From Clitopilus passeckerianus (Eukaryota > Basidiomycota > Agaricomycetes > Agaricales > Entolomataceae), in NCBI GenBank assembly GCA_944990035.1, contig CALYLX010000013.1:1-64000 (forward strand): a DNA stretch of 64,000 bases. Reading direction: 5' to 3'. A program made the position numbers and the translations under genes. Under the pieces are notes generated by a model, which worked only from the letters and a program-made list of their open reading frames with translations, was not told the DNA's origin and did no database searches. How positions within the stretch are numbered: position 1 is the stretch's first letter; every line of letters begins with the position of its first letter. Of the stretch, positions 54,541-64,000 are shown piece after piece.

Positions 54541-55132
54541 ATGTGGAATATCCTTCTAGTGTACTACTATCGGTGCTTGTACTGTCATCGTTGCTGAACA
54601 ATAAATTGTTAGTTCGAACGTATCTCAGACGACGACCAATAAGAGCTGCGTGAGCACGAGTTTATTTTTGTGCGTGATAGATAACATGAAAGGTATCAGG
54701 ACGGCAATGCGAGAATGCAATAACAACAGCAAAAACTATGTGCAGTGAAAAAAATGATGTGTATCCAGATGTGCAACAACAGCGAGCACAGGTATTGGAG
54801 GACGAAGTCATGAATGAGGATGATGCGGCGCAGAAGGATATACATAGATAGCAACGATCCAGGAGCCTGGAGGTATAAACATAGGTAGCATCAGGTAATG
54901 AATGAGTGTGTGAAATGTATACATGTATGCTGGTTGTGGTGGTAAATGATGATGATGATGATGACGCGGATGCAATATGTACGAAACCCAAAAACACGAT
55001 AACAAGGTAGTCCCATAAGTGTAGACGAGAAAAAGGACAATGGGTATGTACAGTAGGCGCAGGGAAGGTAAAAGGTAGCAGGAGGAGTCAAGGTAACGGG
55101 TAGGAAAAAAGTCCCAATGTTGACGAAGAGAA
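54541..55132. other. Convergent intergenic region with GAT microsatellite
   Basis: 3' ends of two convergent genes. A short (GATGAT)n tract lies at ~54946-54964. No gene. Confidence 0.6.
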
Positions 55133-57117
55133 TCACCAACAAGGCGCACACCCAAGCATATCCAGTTCAAGCTCCTCCTGAATAGCCGGCATAACGCCCG
55201 CCTCCACCCTCAACAAATCCTTAAACCGGACATTATACCCCCTAAAATCCTCCAACCACACCCCCGACTCCCCACAATGCTTGTTCACCATCTTCCAGAA
55301 ATCCAGAAGTCGCTGCGTCTGCGGTGTGAGCTCGTGCGGTTTCTCCTCTTCCTGCTCCTTGTCCCTCGACCCCGAGCCTGAGGAGGAGGACAGAAGGTAG
55401 ATCGTTGGTGAGGGCACGGCATAGTGAGGAAGTAGCGTCTTCACAGGCCTCTTGAACCCATACCGTCCCCTCGTAACCTTGGGCGGAGGCGGCGGCGGCG
55501 GCTGGGCGAAGCACCCTCCACCACGACGTAGGATATCAGACTCCCAGCTCATATCCCTCAGGTACCTCAAACACGGGAACGCTTCCCTATTGAGTAAACT
55601 GCGGACTTGAGTCAGAAGGCGGAAGAACACGGCGGGGTGTTCATGGCCCAGCGCATCCATATCACCAATAAGCCTCCGATGAATATCCCGTATACCAATG
55701 AACTCGACCGTAGGGTGAGCGGGTAGGAGGACGTGGGGTGCTATCCAATTCGGGTTGGACCAGTCCCACTCTGCGTCGGCGCTGCAGATGAAGGACTTGA
55801 GGTTGGGACACCACTCGGCGAGGGGAATGGGTTTCTTGTCGCGCATGTTGACGGAGTGTTCTTCCACCATGGTGGAGGAGTGCACGAGCTCGAGCATCTT
55901 GACTTGCTCGCCGTGGGCTAAGAAGAAGTCTGCGAAGCCGCTTGACCAATATGAGAAATCCGCGGAGAGGATGGAGAGGTTTTCTAGAAGGGGGATCGTC
56001 CATTGCGCTAGAACGGCGAGGGTGGAGTTGTCGAGTGTGCACTTGAGGGAACGGAGAGCGGGGAGGTGGAGGGTGAGGATCTCCTCGTCGGGAAGGGGAC
56101 GCGAATAACACTCCGGGAAGCAGAAGTTCAACTCGAGGAACGACAACTGCTTAGCGACAGTCTGGAACATCGGGGACAGGCGGAGATGAATACTAAAATC
56201 ATCATAGTTGGTCCAGGACAACCGCTGGATGCTGTTGTCAGGGTGTGTGAGTGCCTCGAAGAGCTTTTCAGGGGTAGATAGTGACTCGTCACAGTCCTCC
56301 GCTGGGACGCGACGGACGGACCGGTAGTCGGAGAAGACAATAAGGCGGGGACAGTTGTCGAGGATGATTCGGATGTCGTCTGGGGAGCACTTCTCCAGAG
56401 AGGGTGTCTCGATCTGGAGGCGACGGATGAAACGGCCGTGACCCTTGAGGGGGTTTCCCTCGAGGTCGAGTTTGCGTGCCAGTATGGTGCCCTCGCGGCT
56501 CCGGGATATCCATATTGACTCCCAAAGGACCTCTTGCATGATGTCGTTGAAGGCCTTGCACACGCTTGCTAGTGTCGCCTTTCTTCGTTGAGATTTCCGA
56601 TAATGGGAGAGACGTTGGGAGAGGGAGGATCGCGAGTGTGCTACGGAGAGGAAGGAGACTGCCTCGGAGGAGCTGGCATCGATGGGAGGGTTGGTGTAGG
56701 TAGCGTATCGCAGGATATGGAGCCATATCTCCGATGGGAGTTCTGGCAGAGGAACTCGACATTCGTCCTCCCAAGAGGCGCGTGAACAGAGGGAAAGAGA
56801 CCTGAATAAAAGATTGTTAGTGATTTACTCGGTGAGCGGGAAGTGTATGTGGGCGCCAAAAGCCCTGGGCTCGGTTGCTTCCCCACACTGCTTCTCCGTC
56901 GCTGGCATCCAGCCTGGCATCGTCTCCCCTGCCCAACTCTCAACATCCAGCCTTCATAACATTCACAACAACGCAAGTCACTCCCCAACGTTCATCATAT
57001 CTCGCCCAGAGCCATCGACACGAAAAACAACCGAACCCGAGTTATAACTTACCGTTTACTTTTCCTCGGGTGTATCACGCTCCTAAACAGTCGCCTAAAC
57101 GTCGTAGAATCCAGCAT
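55133..57117 (-). CDS. F-box protein, 577 aa
   Basis: Two exons, 57117-57053 and 56801-55133, with an unusually long intron for this window (251 nt), give 577 aa. The start MLDSTTFRRLFRSVIHPRKSK leads after splicing into the F-box: VPLPELPSEIWLHILRYAT, then KATLASVCKAFNDIMQEVLWESIWI. The rest is an LRR-like fold with RRLQIETPSL, LDNCPRLIVFSDYRSVRR, LPALRSLKCTLDNS and CPNLKSFICSADAEWDW. A Pro run (PPPPPPP, from a GGC-rich tract) is near residue 455, and an acidic/Lys patch (RDKEQEEEKPHE) follows. This layout (F-box, then comparison of groups of elements) is common in agaricomycetes. It is a probable SCF adaptor with unknown target, and is not related in detail to the tandem F-box genes at 30-34 kb. 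Confidence 0.82.
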
Positions 57118-60100
57118 TTTGAAGTACAAGTTATCACAGCGCCACGAAAGACCTCTTCGTCGCTACAGAGGACGACTCGAGGAAGGTTTAAAAGGACGGC
57201 GTGGGGTTGAAAGGGACGACAGGGAGTTGGCACGGCTATATAACTTGAACCCAGTCCTCGCACCTCCGATTGGTCCAGGGCACGTGTTGTTTCCTTTTCG
57301 GTAAGAATCTTCCATCGGGCCAGATCCGCATTGGGCGGCCGATTTGTTGGCCCTGATCCTGATCGTTTCCCACTGCGTCCATAATATCCCTGGAAATTCC
57401 CAATTATTCGAACGTTAATCTGTATCCTCGACGGCAACCTACGCTTATTAGCTTGATGCATGCTTAAACGGCCGCCGAAGCTTCTGGAAAGCTTGAATGC
57501 TTGTCCTCATCGTTGTATACACGCAGGAATTCAATGCGTTGCTCGTGGACTCTTACTCTCCGTTCTCGTACCCTATAGACAAAGCGGCGAGCTTCTCAAA
57601 TCCTGATGACGCGATGCCCAGAACACCCTACGCGCAATTACGCGCTGGATGATGGGTCCGTCTTCCTATACCCACACACACACCTTCTTAGAAACCAGTT
57701 GTGAAGTTTATTTTTCTTGACATTACCCCTCGCCATGTCTAAAGAGCTTAAATCTCCTATGGCGGCAACCTTGGCAATTAGTAATGTTAGCACTTGCCCC
57801 GAGGTTTCTAGCATCTTTCGCCGCCGTACTTACGAGGAGCATGCTTCGTGGCCTCGGCGTCTACAAATAGACACCTCATCTGATCATGATCATTCGTGTT
57901 TTAATGGGTGGGTCTTCTAACGGCGCTGTCGAACAAGGTTTATCAACAAGTGGGATCCATGCGTTATTATGAACCACGCTCTGCATTCTCTTCTGTACAC
58001 AAATTGTTCAACGTTTTTGCCTGAATCGACTTCTATTGTGAATCCAGTCGTAGTGGGCTCAAATGAGTGTAATACACATCTAGCGATCACCATGGGTATC
58101 CCTTGTACCCCAGTTCACCGAGCTTATTCTCACTCACCAACACAAATAACCGTTCTACAAGCGAATCATGTCACCTTCCTACAATCCTGGTCCGTTCTTG
58201 TACATCTCTGGGCATACCTCGCCCACCACTCACCCGCTGTCACCTAAGAATCACCATGATAGCCCCATGTCTCCGCTCCAGCGCTCCAGCATTCACACTG
58301 TCAAATGTGTCGAAATTATTGCAAATCTTCTTCTTCTCTCGAACATTCGAGCTGAATACCCGTCGTTCCTCACTCCAATACAGTCGGCGTTCGTCTGAAG
58401 CCGTTATTAATAGAAGGAAGGATGTCATTCCGTAGCGTTATTAATACTATAGGACGTCAGACTGCGGCAAAGAACCCTCAACGTCTCGTAAAATGTCGAT
58501 GTATGTCTATTGTCGATTCTCTACCTAAACCTCCCAACATCCGGCGGCCGACATGGCTTATTCGCCAACGGAAAAAAGTGGCGTAAGGCGTCGTAAGGTG
58601 ACATGAACCTTGAGAAATATCAAAACGGGACTGGCCGATCTGTACTACATGTCCCGGAACCGAAGGCAGGCAACACCGCATCGCTAAGCCACTAAGCCAG
58701 CTAAGCGATCGCACGGTTTGAGCGGATTTGATGGCTTGTTTTCCCCTCATCTCCCCGATCCCAGTACTCTACCCTCAGTCGAGAGAATGTTTGGGGATTG
58801 GTCAGATAACCAAAGTCGCCACTCACTGCGGTCTCACCGTCTCACGACATCTGAGGATACGAGCTCGGCCTGCAGCACAACGGAAGCAATTTTTCAGTGG
58901 GCCCTTGTACACCACTAACCTCACCACGATGTGATGTGGGAGCGAATCGAGGTGCTAATTCGCTCGTTTTCTGTACTCTGAAGACACGAGTGGGACTAGA
59001 ACCTAGATCTGCACCCCAAGGCAGTCGTCGAGACGATGGACGACAAACGAAATCTTCAACGACCCTGAGCTACCTACGAGACTTGCTACCTGCTCGCTTT
59101 CCTTGCGAAGATGTTTACCTGAATCTAAGATCGGTTCCCTTAATTAAATTCACAGGACAAATTCTCCCAACGTTATCCCAGTACCTACAGCTGTACGCAG
59201 TTATGCTCCCCTCCCTGCTCTGACATTGTGTGCCGAGCGTGAGACGCCCAAAAAGGCAGCCTCAAGCACAGAGTCGCCATCACCTCTCCAAATGGCCCAA
59301 ATCCCTCGGCCATCACCCTCGTAAACTTGGACGAAAAATCGAAAAATCCAGGCGAAATTTGCTGACGGCGGCACCCTTTCGCATATCAAACTCCTTCCAA
59401 ATCCGGTCTCTACGCCGTACCTTGGCGGCTTTGATCTGGAGATGAGCGAGATAAGAAATTGCGGTGGAGGGCAATCCTCGTGGATACTGCCATACTGGTA
59501 CTACACCCGTCGACCCTTTGATGCTCTTGCCACAGCTGCGTCTCAGAAAATAAACCCCCCACGCGGAACTCAGCCTTTCTATTCCTTCAGGAGTTCGTCT
59601 ATTTCACGAAAGCCCGCATTACGTTGAAGGCACCGAAGAATTACCGTATTCCGAATTCTGTTCGAACCAAGCTATCCTGCTCCAATCGAAATTTGGGGAA
59701 GCAGGTTAACCGTGTTTCAGAGTGCAGATCGTGCAGGGTGCCAGGCAGCCGAATTTATTCTCTGAAACTTTGACCCCGGTGGCGCAGCGAAGGAGTAGTC
59801 AGGACTCAGGAGGAGGCTTTTTCTAGGTTGCTGAAATCCAGGGTCAGCCGCGCGACGCAAAGAGTGATCTGGATGGAATTCAGCGGCACCGACTTCGTTG
59901 TACCTTGGCGATAGATATTGGAAATAAAATGACTCGAAATTCTAAGGGTCTTGGATGGATTTGCCTCCCAATTTTTCGAGAAACCGGAGGAAATAAGGGC
60001 GTCGTTGGGGGTGAGTTTCGCCACTGCGGCGTAGAAAGATCATGTTACCCCCAGCATCGCTTGTACAGTTCTACACCCCCTTCAAGATGAGCGTAAAAGT

Positions 60101-60151
60101 CTAAAGATTCCGACTGTCTAACAAACGCCGCATCTACTAAGATACCTAAGG
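57118..60151. other. Gene-poor stretch, 3 kb
   Basis: No confident gene. Small plus-strand frames at 57735-57920 (MSKELKSPMAATLAIS...) and 58168-58398 (MSPSYNPGPFLYISG..., ending RAEYPSFLTPIQSAFV) read like protein but have no partner exons I can support. A tRNA-like pair of boxes near 59080-58990(-) does not fold. The region could hold lineage-specific small genes or decayed elements. Confidence 0.35.
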
Positions 60152-60600
60152 TCAAGGGGATTCCCAGACGGGCGCGGTACACCCAATATAGCTCGCAATT
60201 GCTTGCTTTCTGTCGGGGACCTGGTCATTTACCCCCATACCATATCCGTCGAGATATGCAGTTTCCTCTTCCGCCGTAAGGTTGCGGATTGCAGCGGTTG
60301 TAATGAGCGGAGGAAGGTTATGCTGAAAGTGTTCTATGTGTAAGTGCCTTTGGAATGGAATTGATATCTGAATTACTGGAGCTTGGTTGGGCACATCCCC
60401 GTTCAAGAACGGCACTAAGACGAACGGATGGAACGATCCGTCATCTAGTTGGAAATTGCGAGCCTACACGCATCAGTCGTATTCAATGTTGGAGGCAGGG
60501 GCATACATACTTGGGCCGTCATCGTTCTAATTGGTGTAACCAGAGGGGCAATGATTTCTTTGACAGCAGGTTCGAACCAGGCCGGTGTTGAGTCTATCAT
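60152..60600 (-). CDS. Mug135-like C-terminal domain protein, possibly truncated
   Basis: Two exons are visible. The first ends at a GTATGT donor after ...VTPIRTMTAQ. The second starts ARNFQLDDGSFHPFVLVPF and ends GCTAPVWESP-stop at 60152-60154. The combined C-terminal motif ALTAEEETAYLDGYGMGV (approximately), then RKQAIASYIGC, is typical of agaricomycete proteins with a Mug135-like C-terminal domain, as is PAWFEPAVKEIIAPL upstream. Usual members have ~60 further N-terminal residues (PPTP...). Here the frame upstream of MIDSTPAWFEP is open only for a few codons, with no good splice site. Either the N-terminal exon is not recognised by me or the gene is a 5'-truncated remnant. Function unknown. 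Confidence 0.45.
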
Positions 60601-60976
60601 GAGACATAAAACGGCGCCTAGAGCCTAAGAGACAGTGAAGCATACCCAGAGGATTGGACACCATAATGACTTCTGATTGAAAGATATTAGCTTGAGTCGC
60701 CGCGCAATGGTTGAGGGAGAGTAAATGAACAATTATGTGTCGCCGTTAGACAGTGTCTAAGGCCGACATTAGGGGTTTAACAAACCGAGACATAAGCTGG
60801 TCATAAACCGGATCTCGAAGATTCAAAGCCTCGGAAGGGGTACCCGTTCAACAACGCCAACTCTATCCGAATAGACACATTTTTCCGGATGGTTATAAGA
60901 CCTTCTACGCCAGCTCTCATAGCACGTGCAGACTGTATTCATTGATCATCAATCGTCCCACAGACCGTGTCCAAAC

Positions 60977-61049
60977 GCCTGCTTAGTCTAATGGATAAAG
61001 TGTCGCGTATCTTGGCACACTGGCCGCCTGTTCGATTCCGGGACTGGGA
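60977..61049 (+). pseudogene. tRNA-Arg-like relic (pol III A and B boxes)
   Basis: The A box TAGTCTAATGG (60984-60994) and B box GTTCGATTC (61030-61038) are intact, preceded by seven bases (GCCTGCT) as for an acceptor strand. The opening matches tRNA-Arg (TAGTCTAATGGATAA). The D stem, T stem and 3' acceptor strand no longer pair. It is therefore a tRNA pseudogene or the head of a tRNA-derived SINE, not a working tRNA. Confidence 0.45.
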
Positions 61050-62510
61050 AATAGTATATCTTAATTATGAGCTTTTTCCCCAATGAAGCTACAAACGGCT
61101 CACTATCACACGATTTTATGCTCAGGTTGAGCGATCTCTGAAACTGGAATTAGCCAAGCTCGAGCAGCAGAATGCAATGTCTATTTGAAGCAAGTCGCCT
61201 AGAAAGCTTCAAGAGCCAGTGGCGAGGGCAGAAAGGATGTGTGCTCACCGTAAGATCAGTCACTGTTTCCCGAGCTTAAATGTTTGTACAGGAGTGAAGT
61301 CACTAAAGACAGAACTAGAGGAGTTGAAGGAGTCGCAGAGAGGGACGTACCTATATAGTGGAGCGTAGTGGGGTTGTTTCTATACCTTTCGAAACTACCC
61401 CACGCCCATCTAACTCCCATGGTGGTTACCAAGGGTCCTTCACACCCCATGCTTCGGTCAGCTCAACAGGTTTGGTTCAAGAATATCAGTTCACGCATTG
61501 GAGAGCCGGTTCGGAGGACCTCATGAGTGGTTTACTCGTGGAAGAGGCTGGTGGGCCATTTCAAAAAGCTAAATCTGGAAGGCGTCGCTGTAACAAAGTT
61601 GTCTCTTGGTGGTAGTATGAGGAAGCTACCGTAATCACTTCGAATTCAGACTTCTGAAGGAATCAAGATAGGCGTAGAGGCTGAAATTGTTCTCATAAGT
61701 TCTTGTGATCGTCTCACCGTGCTAGGACAAGATGAGAGTCCATCCATGATTTCCAATCGCCTTGAGGCGTAAGTAAAATCAAGTCTGACGAGATGTGAAA
61801 GTCGAGTCCTGATTGCTGACAAGGGTAAGAAATATAACCTTATTTCAGTTTCTCCCGGAACGGCTGATGACGTTGCCGAGAGAAAACATCTTCCGTGAGG
61901 GAAGAAGCCTTTCAGCAGCGTGAGGGTTTTGCTCTAACCACCGTATTATGAGTCCACTGGGTATCATTATCATCGTTCATTTCATTAAACGTAGCGCCAA
62001 TCCGCAACCATGATTCCAGGGGCCTCTTTGTAGATAGCTCTTGATACGACGTGTAGCACAATAGACGAACCCGTCCATCCATGTAACCTAGTATAAGTAA
62101 CTGGTAATCGATGGAATTCCACTTCCCAGGTCATGGCATGAGCCGACTTTAAACCAAACCAAACCAGTCAGCTGATGCGAACGAAGGACAAGAATAGATG
62201 TATTTCTCACTATGTGGTCTCCTCATCACAAGTGGTTGCGGTCAAACGCCATGAATGACAAGACGCTGGACATATTGACTTGATATTCACGATCGATGAT
62301 GACTGAATGGCGGGTTTCAATATTCAATGTGTGCTCGTCATGGCTTATATGAAGTTATGACTCCCGCTTTGGCAATTTTGTGTTATCATACCAATCATTC
62401 ATGCAATAACAGCCCATAATCGCTTGTGAATTCTTTCTTATTCGGTCATTCTCAAGGTGGCTACGTTTACTATCAAACGGATCTCAAGAGTAATACACGT
62501 AAAATCCTCT

Positions 62511-62557
62511 GCGTGTCATGATGGGCAGCGAAACTTTCATTGCTCATCATGACACGC
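62511..62557. repeat. Inverted repeat, 17-bp arms
   Basis: GCGTGTCATGATGGGCA (62511-62527) and TGCTCATCATGACACGC (62541-62557) pair at 16 of 17 positions around a 13-nt loop. It lies just downstream of the stop of the membrane-protein gene (62598, minus strand). It is thus about 40-90 bp into that gene's 3' region and could be a 3'-UTR hairpin. Confidence 0.8.
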
Positions 62558-62597
62558 AATATTCAACCAAAAATAGGACGAAACCTGAATACACATT

Positions 62598-63673
62598 TCA
62601 ACAATAATCATCTCTGACGTCCCAAACGCCCCAGAAGCCATGCGACCCCTGTATAATGACTAGTGAGCTCGAGTCTGAATGAGGTGAAAAGTGGAAGCTT
62701 ACCCAGAGAGGACAAGCCATCGGAGAGTGAAAGGTTTGGCCCATGATGGTAGCTGGGGTAGTCAGACAGAGTCGCTCCTGGTTCTGGCCCCAGTGCGGTC
62801 CCGAAAGGGGAGCCTCAAAGCGCTAGATTAGATAGTGTTAGCATAGCGAGTCAAACCTGTGAAAGATCACGCACTCGAGTTCGGGACCCACGAGCTGTAC
62901 AACCCTAAGAGCTATGAGGTTAGCGGGTTAAGTTCGCGAACAACGGGACTGGCATATTCATACCTTGTCTTTGAAGTACTGCCAATACGACGCACACTTG
63001 CCTTCATTGCCGACGATCCAGTGACCATACACATTAGAGGTACCCTATCAATCAGATAATTGAGATGACAAAGACAACATATCGGGAAAGGAAAGCGTAC
63101 CACATCCTCACACCATGCCGGAGAGGCATAGTGAATGCCGTTGATGGTAATAGAAGTATCCTTGCAGGCGTCAACGGCGTCTATGATGTTAGGCTGAACA
63201 TTGCGCAGCAGAGCTCGATAGTGAACGCGATCATGGCCAAGGCACTGGTCATCTCCACGAAGATCGTCCCAATACAACCTCAGCTTCGCTTTCTCCAACA
63301 TCCATTGTCGACGGGCCTCGTCAAGCGCTGCTTGGCTTGGGGGATACAGAGTGGGATAGACATGGACCGTGGCGACGCATGTCAAAACAATAACGATGAA
63401 AACGAGTAGGGAACACCCAGCGACTTGGTCATCGTTGCCGGTATGGTGGCTACTGGCTGGTTTCGGGAAAAGGCGAGTGGTTTCGCTTTGGGGTGGCCTC
63501 GAGTAAGTGCTACCAGACGACGACGAACTTGAAGTGAGTGTATTGTTTTGCTGAACTTCCCACCATGGCTGAGTCGAATGGTATGAAGGAGGTGGGGGAG
63601 AGCTGGCCCTGTTAAGAGTGAGAATATGAGCGAATATGGATACTTTTGGACCTCACCTCGACCAGGTCGACAT
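62598..63673 (-). CDS. Single-pass membrane protein, agaricomycete-specific type
   Basis: Rebuilt from exons beginning with a 17-nt first exon (63673-63657, MSTWSR) and a 508-nt exon (63608-63101), then three or more short exons to the TGA at 62598. The protein is ~270 aa. It has a Pro/Ser-rich cytoplasmic head (ASSPPPPSYHSTQPWWEVQ), one transmembrane helix (CSLLVFIVIVLTCVATVHVY) and an extracellular domain with paired Cys motifs: HYASPAWCED, SNVYGHWIVGNEGKCASYW, GCTARGSRTRRFEAPLSG, RLCLTTPATIMGQTFHSPMAC and WGVWDVRDDYC-stop. The GHW...C...W and GC...GSR...EA elements recur in many agaricomycete hypothetical proteins. Function is not known. The complete Cys set suggests a disulphide-linked ectodomain. 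Confidence 0.72.
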
Positions 63674-64000
63674 TGCTGTTGATGATGGAGGAGATAAAGA
63701 GTGGTGTGAGCGGGCGCCTATTTGCTACCTTCTCAGGGTTTGGGCTCACGTGCTCATCCACAAGCTTGGCACCCACTCATTTCGTCACCCCCCTCGGTTG
63801 GGACCATTCAGAGTATTCAGTCCCACTGCTAGCTTAGATCGAGTAGGGTGTAGTTGAGGGTAAATTATATCGAGACGTAAGTAATGAAAGGATGTAGTTC
63901 CTGACCCAAAAGGTTCCGGTAACCTTGCAAGTAGCGGTTCATAACAGATCTCATCGTATGAAGAGATTTGAATTCTCCGCTTTGGTCGACAAGGGAGTCA
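63674..64000. other. Upstream region to window edge
   Basis: 5' flank of the membrane-protein gene. Two short overlapping plus frames (63636-63857) are antisense to its first exon and unsupported. Confidence 0.5.

Larger units (their letters stand above)
60601..62597. other. Intergenic, 2 kb, with tRNA-like relic and hairpin
   Basis: Contains the tRNA-Arg-like sequence (60977-61049) and an inverted repeat (62511-62557), described separately. No protein gene recognised. A plus frame at 61358-61615 has no signal. Confidence 0.5.

Noticed and set aside
57735..57920. Small frame considered as a pheromone precursor
   Set aside because: It is about 61 residues with a late Cys, but ends GWVF rather than a CaaX box, so the prenylated pheromone idea fails.
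58990..59100. tRNA-like boxes on the minus strand
   Set aside because: A box (TAGCTCAGGG) and a near B box (GGTTCTAGTCC) are present, but neither the D, T nor acceptor stems pair.
1..64000. CRISPR arrays, rRNA genes, bacterial operons
   Set aside because: No regularly spaced repeats or rRNA motifs seen; the window is eukaryotic with spliceosomal introns throughout.

Overview
The window is the left end of a linear nuclear chromosome of a filamentous basidiomycete, most likely an agaricomycete. The first 66 bases are Oxford Nanopore adapter, native barcode and barcode flank. They are followed by about 140 bp of CCCTAAA telomere repeat. Genes have many short introns (about 50-65 nt, GT...AG) and close spacing. 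The families present (GH3 beta-glucosidase, berberine-bridge-type FAD oxidoreductase, HsbA-like secreted protein, F-box/leucine-rich genes, agaricomycete kinase-like genes, HNH_2 proteins) fit a plant- or litter-associated agaricomycete. A Rhizoctonia/Ceratobasidium-like fungus is my guess, not a demonstrated identity.

Layout. 289-1598(-): three-exon HNH nuclease-like gene directly against the telomere. 2987-3261(+): small cytochrome c oxidase subunit. 3876-9466(+): very large SH3-TBC Rab-GAP candidate. 9787-11811(-): secreted FAD oxidoreductase. 13198-16293(+): secreted GH3 beta-glucosidase. 16528-17011(-): small unknown. 17670-18328(-): HsbA-like secreted protein. 19049-21162 and 21938-24273(+): tandem kinase-like pair, the first copy decayed and invaded by two insertions. 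25142-27763(+): large secreted protein with a helical repeat. 28819-34325(-): F-box cluster (one pseudogene, one intact tandem copy, one C-terminally clipped copy). 34474-35388(+): Vti1 SNARE. 36588-37757(-): FAR-17a/AIG1-like membrane protein. 38675-39703(-): Mpv17/PMP22 family protein. 40631-41179(-): small beta-trefoil-like protein. 42033-45246(-): large disordered protein. 47442-49318(+): methionine aminopeptidase 1 with a 2-nt micro-exon. 51679-52512(+): disordered protein. 53166-54540(+): single-pass cell-wall-type membrane protein. 55133-57117(-): F-box protein. 60152-60600(-): Mug135-like fragment. 62598-63673(-): single-pass membrane protein of a common agaricomycete type.

Housekeeping genes (COX, Vti1, Mpv17, MAP1, TBC) are interleaved with fast-evolving families (F-box, kinase-like, secreted hydrolases), as expected for a subtelomere. 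Most multi-exon models were rebuilt by hand from splice signals and reading-frame continuity. No single previously undescribed pathway is obvious. The best unusual signals are the sequenced physical chromosome end with heptamer telomere, the obligatory 2-nt exon in MAP1, and the decayed kinase-like copy carrying two small mobile-element-like insertions.
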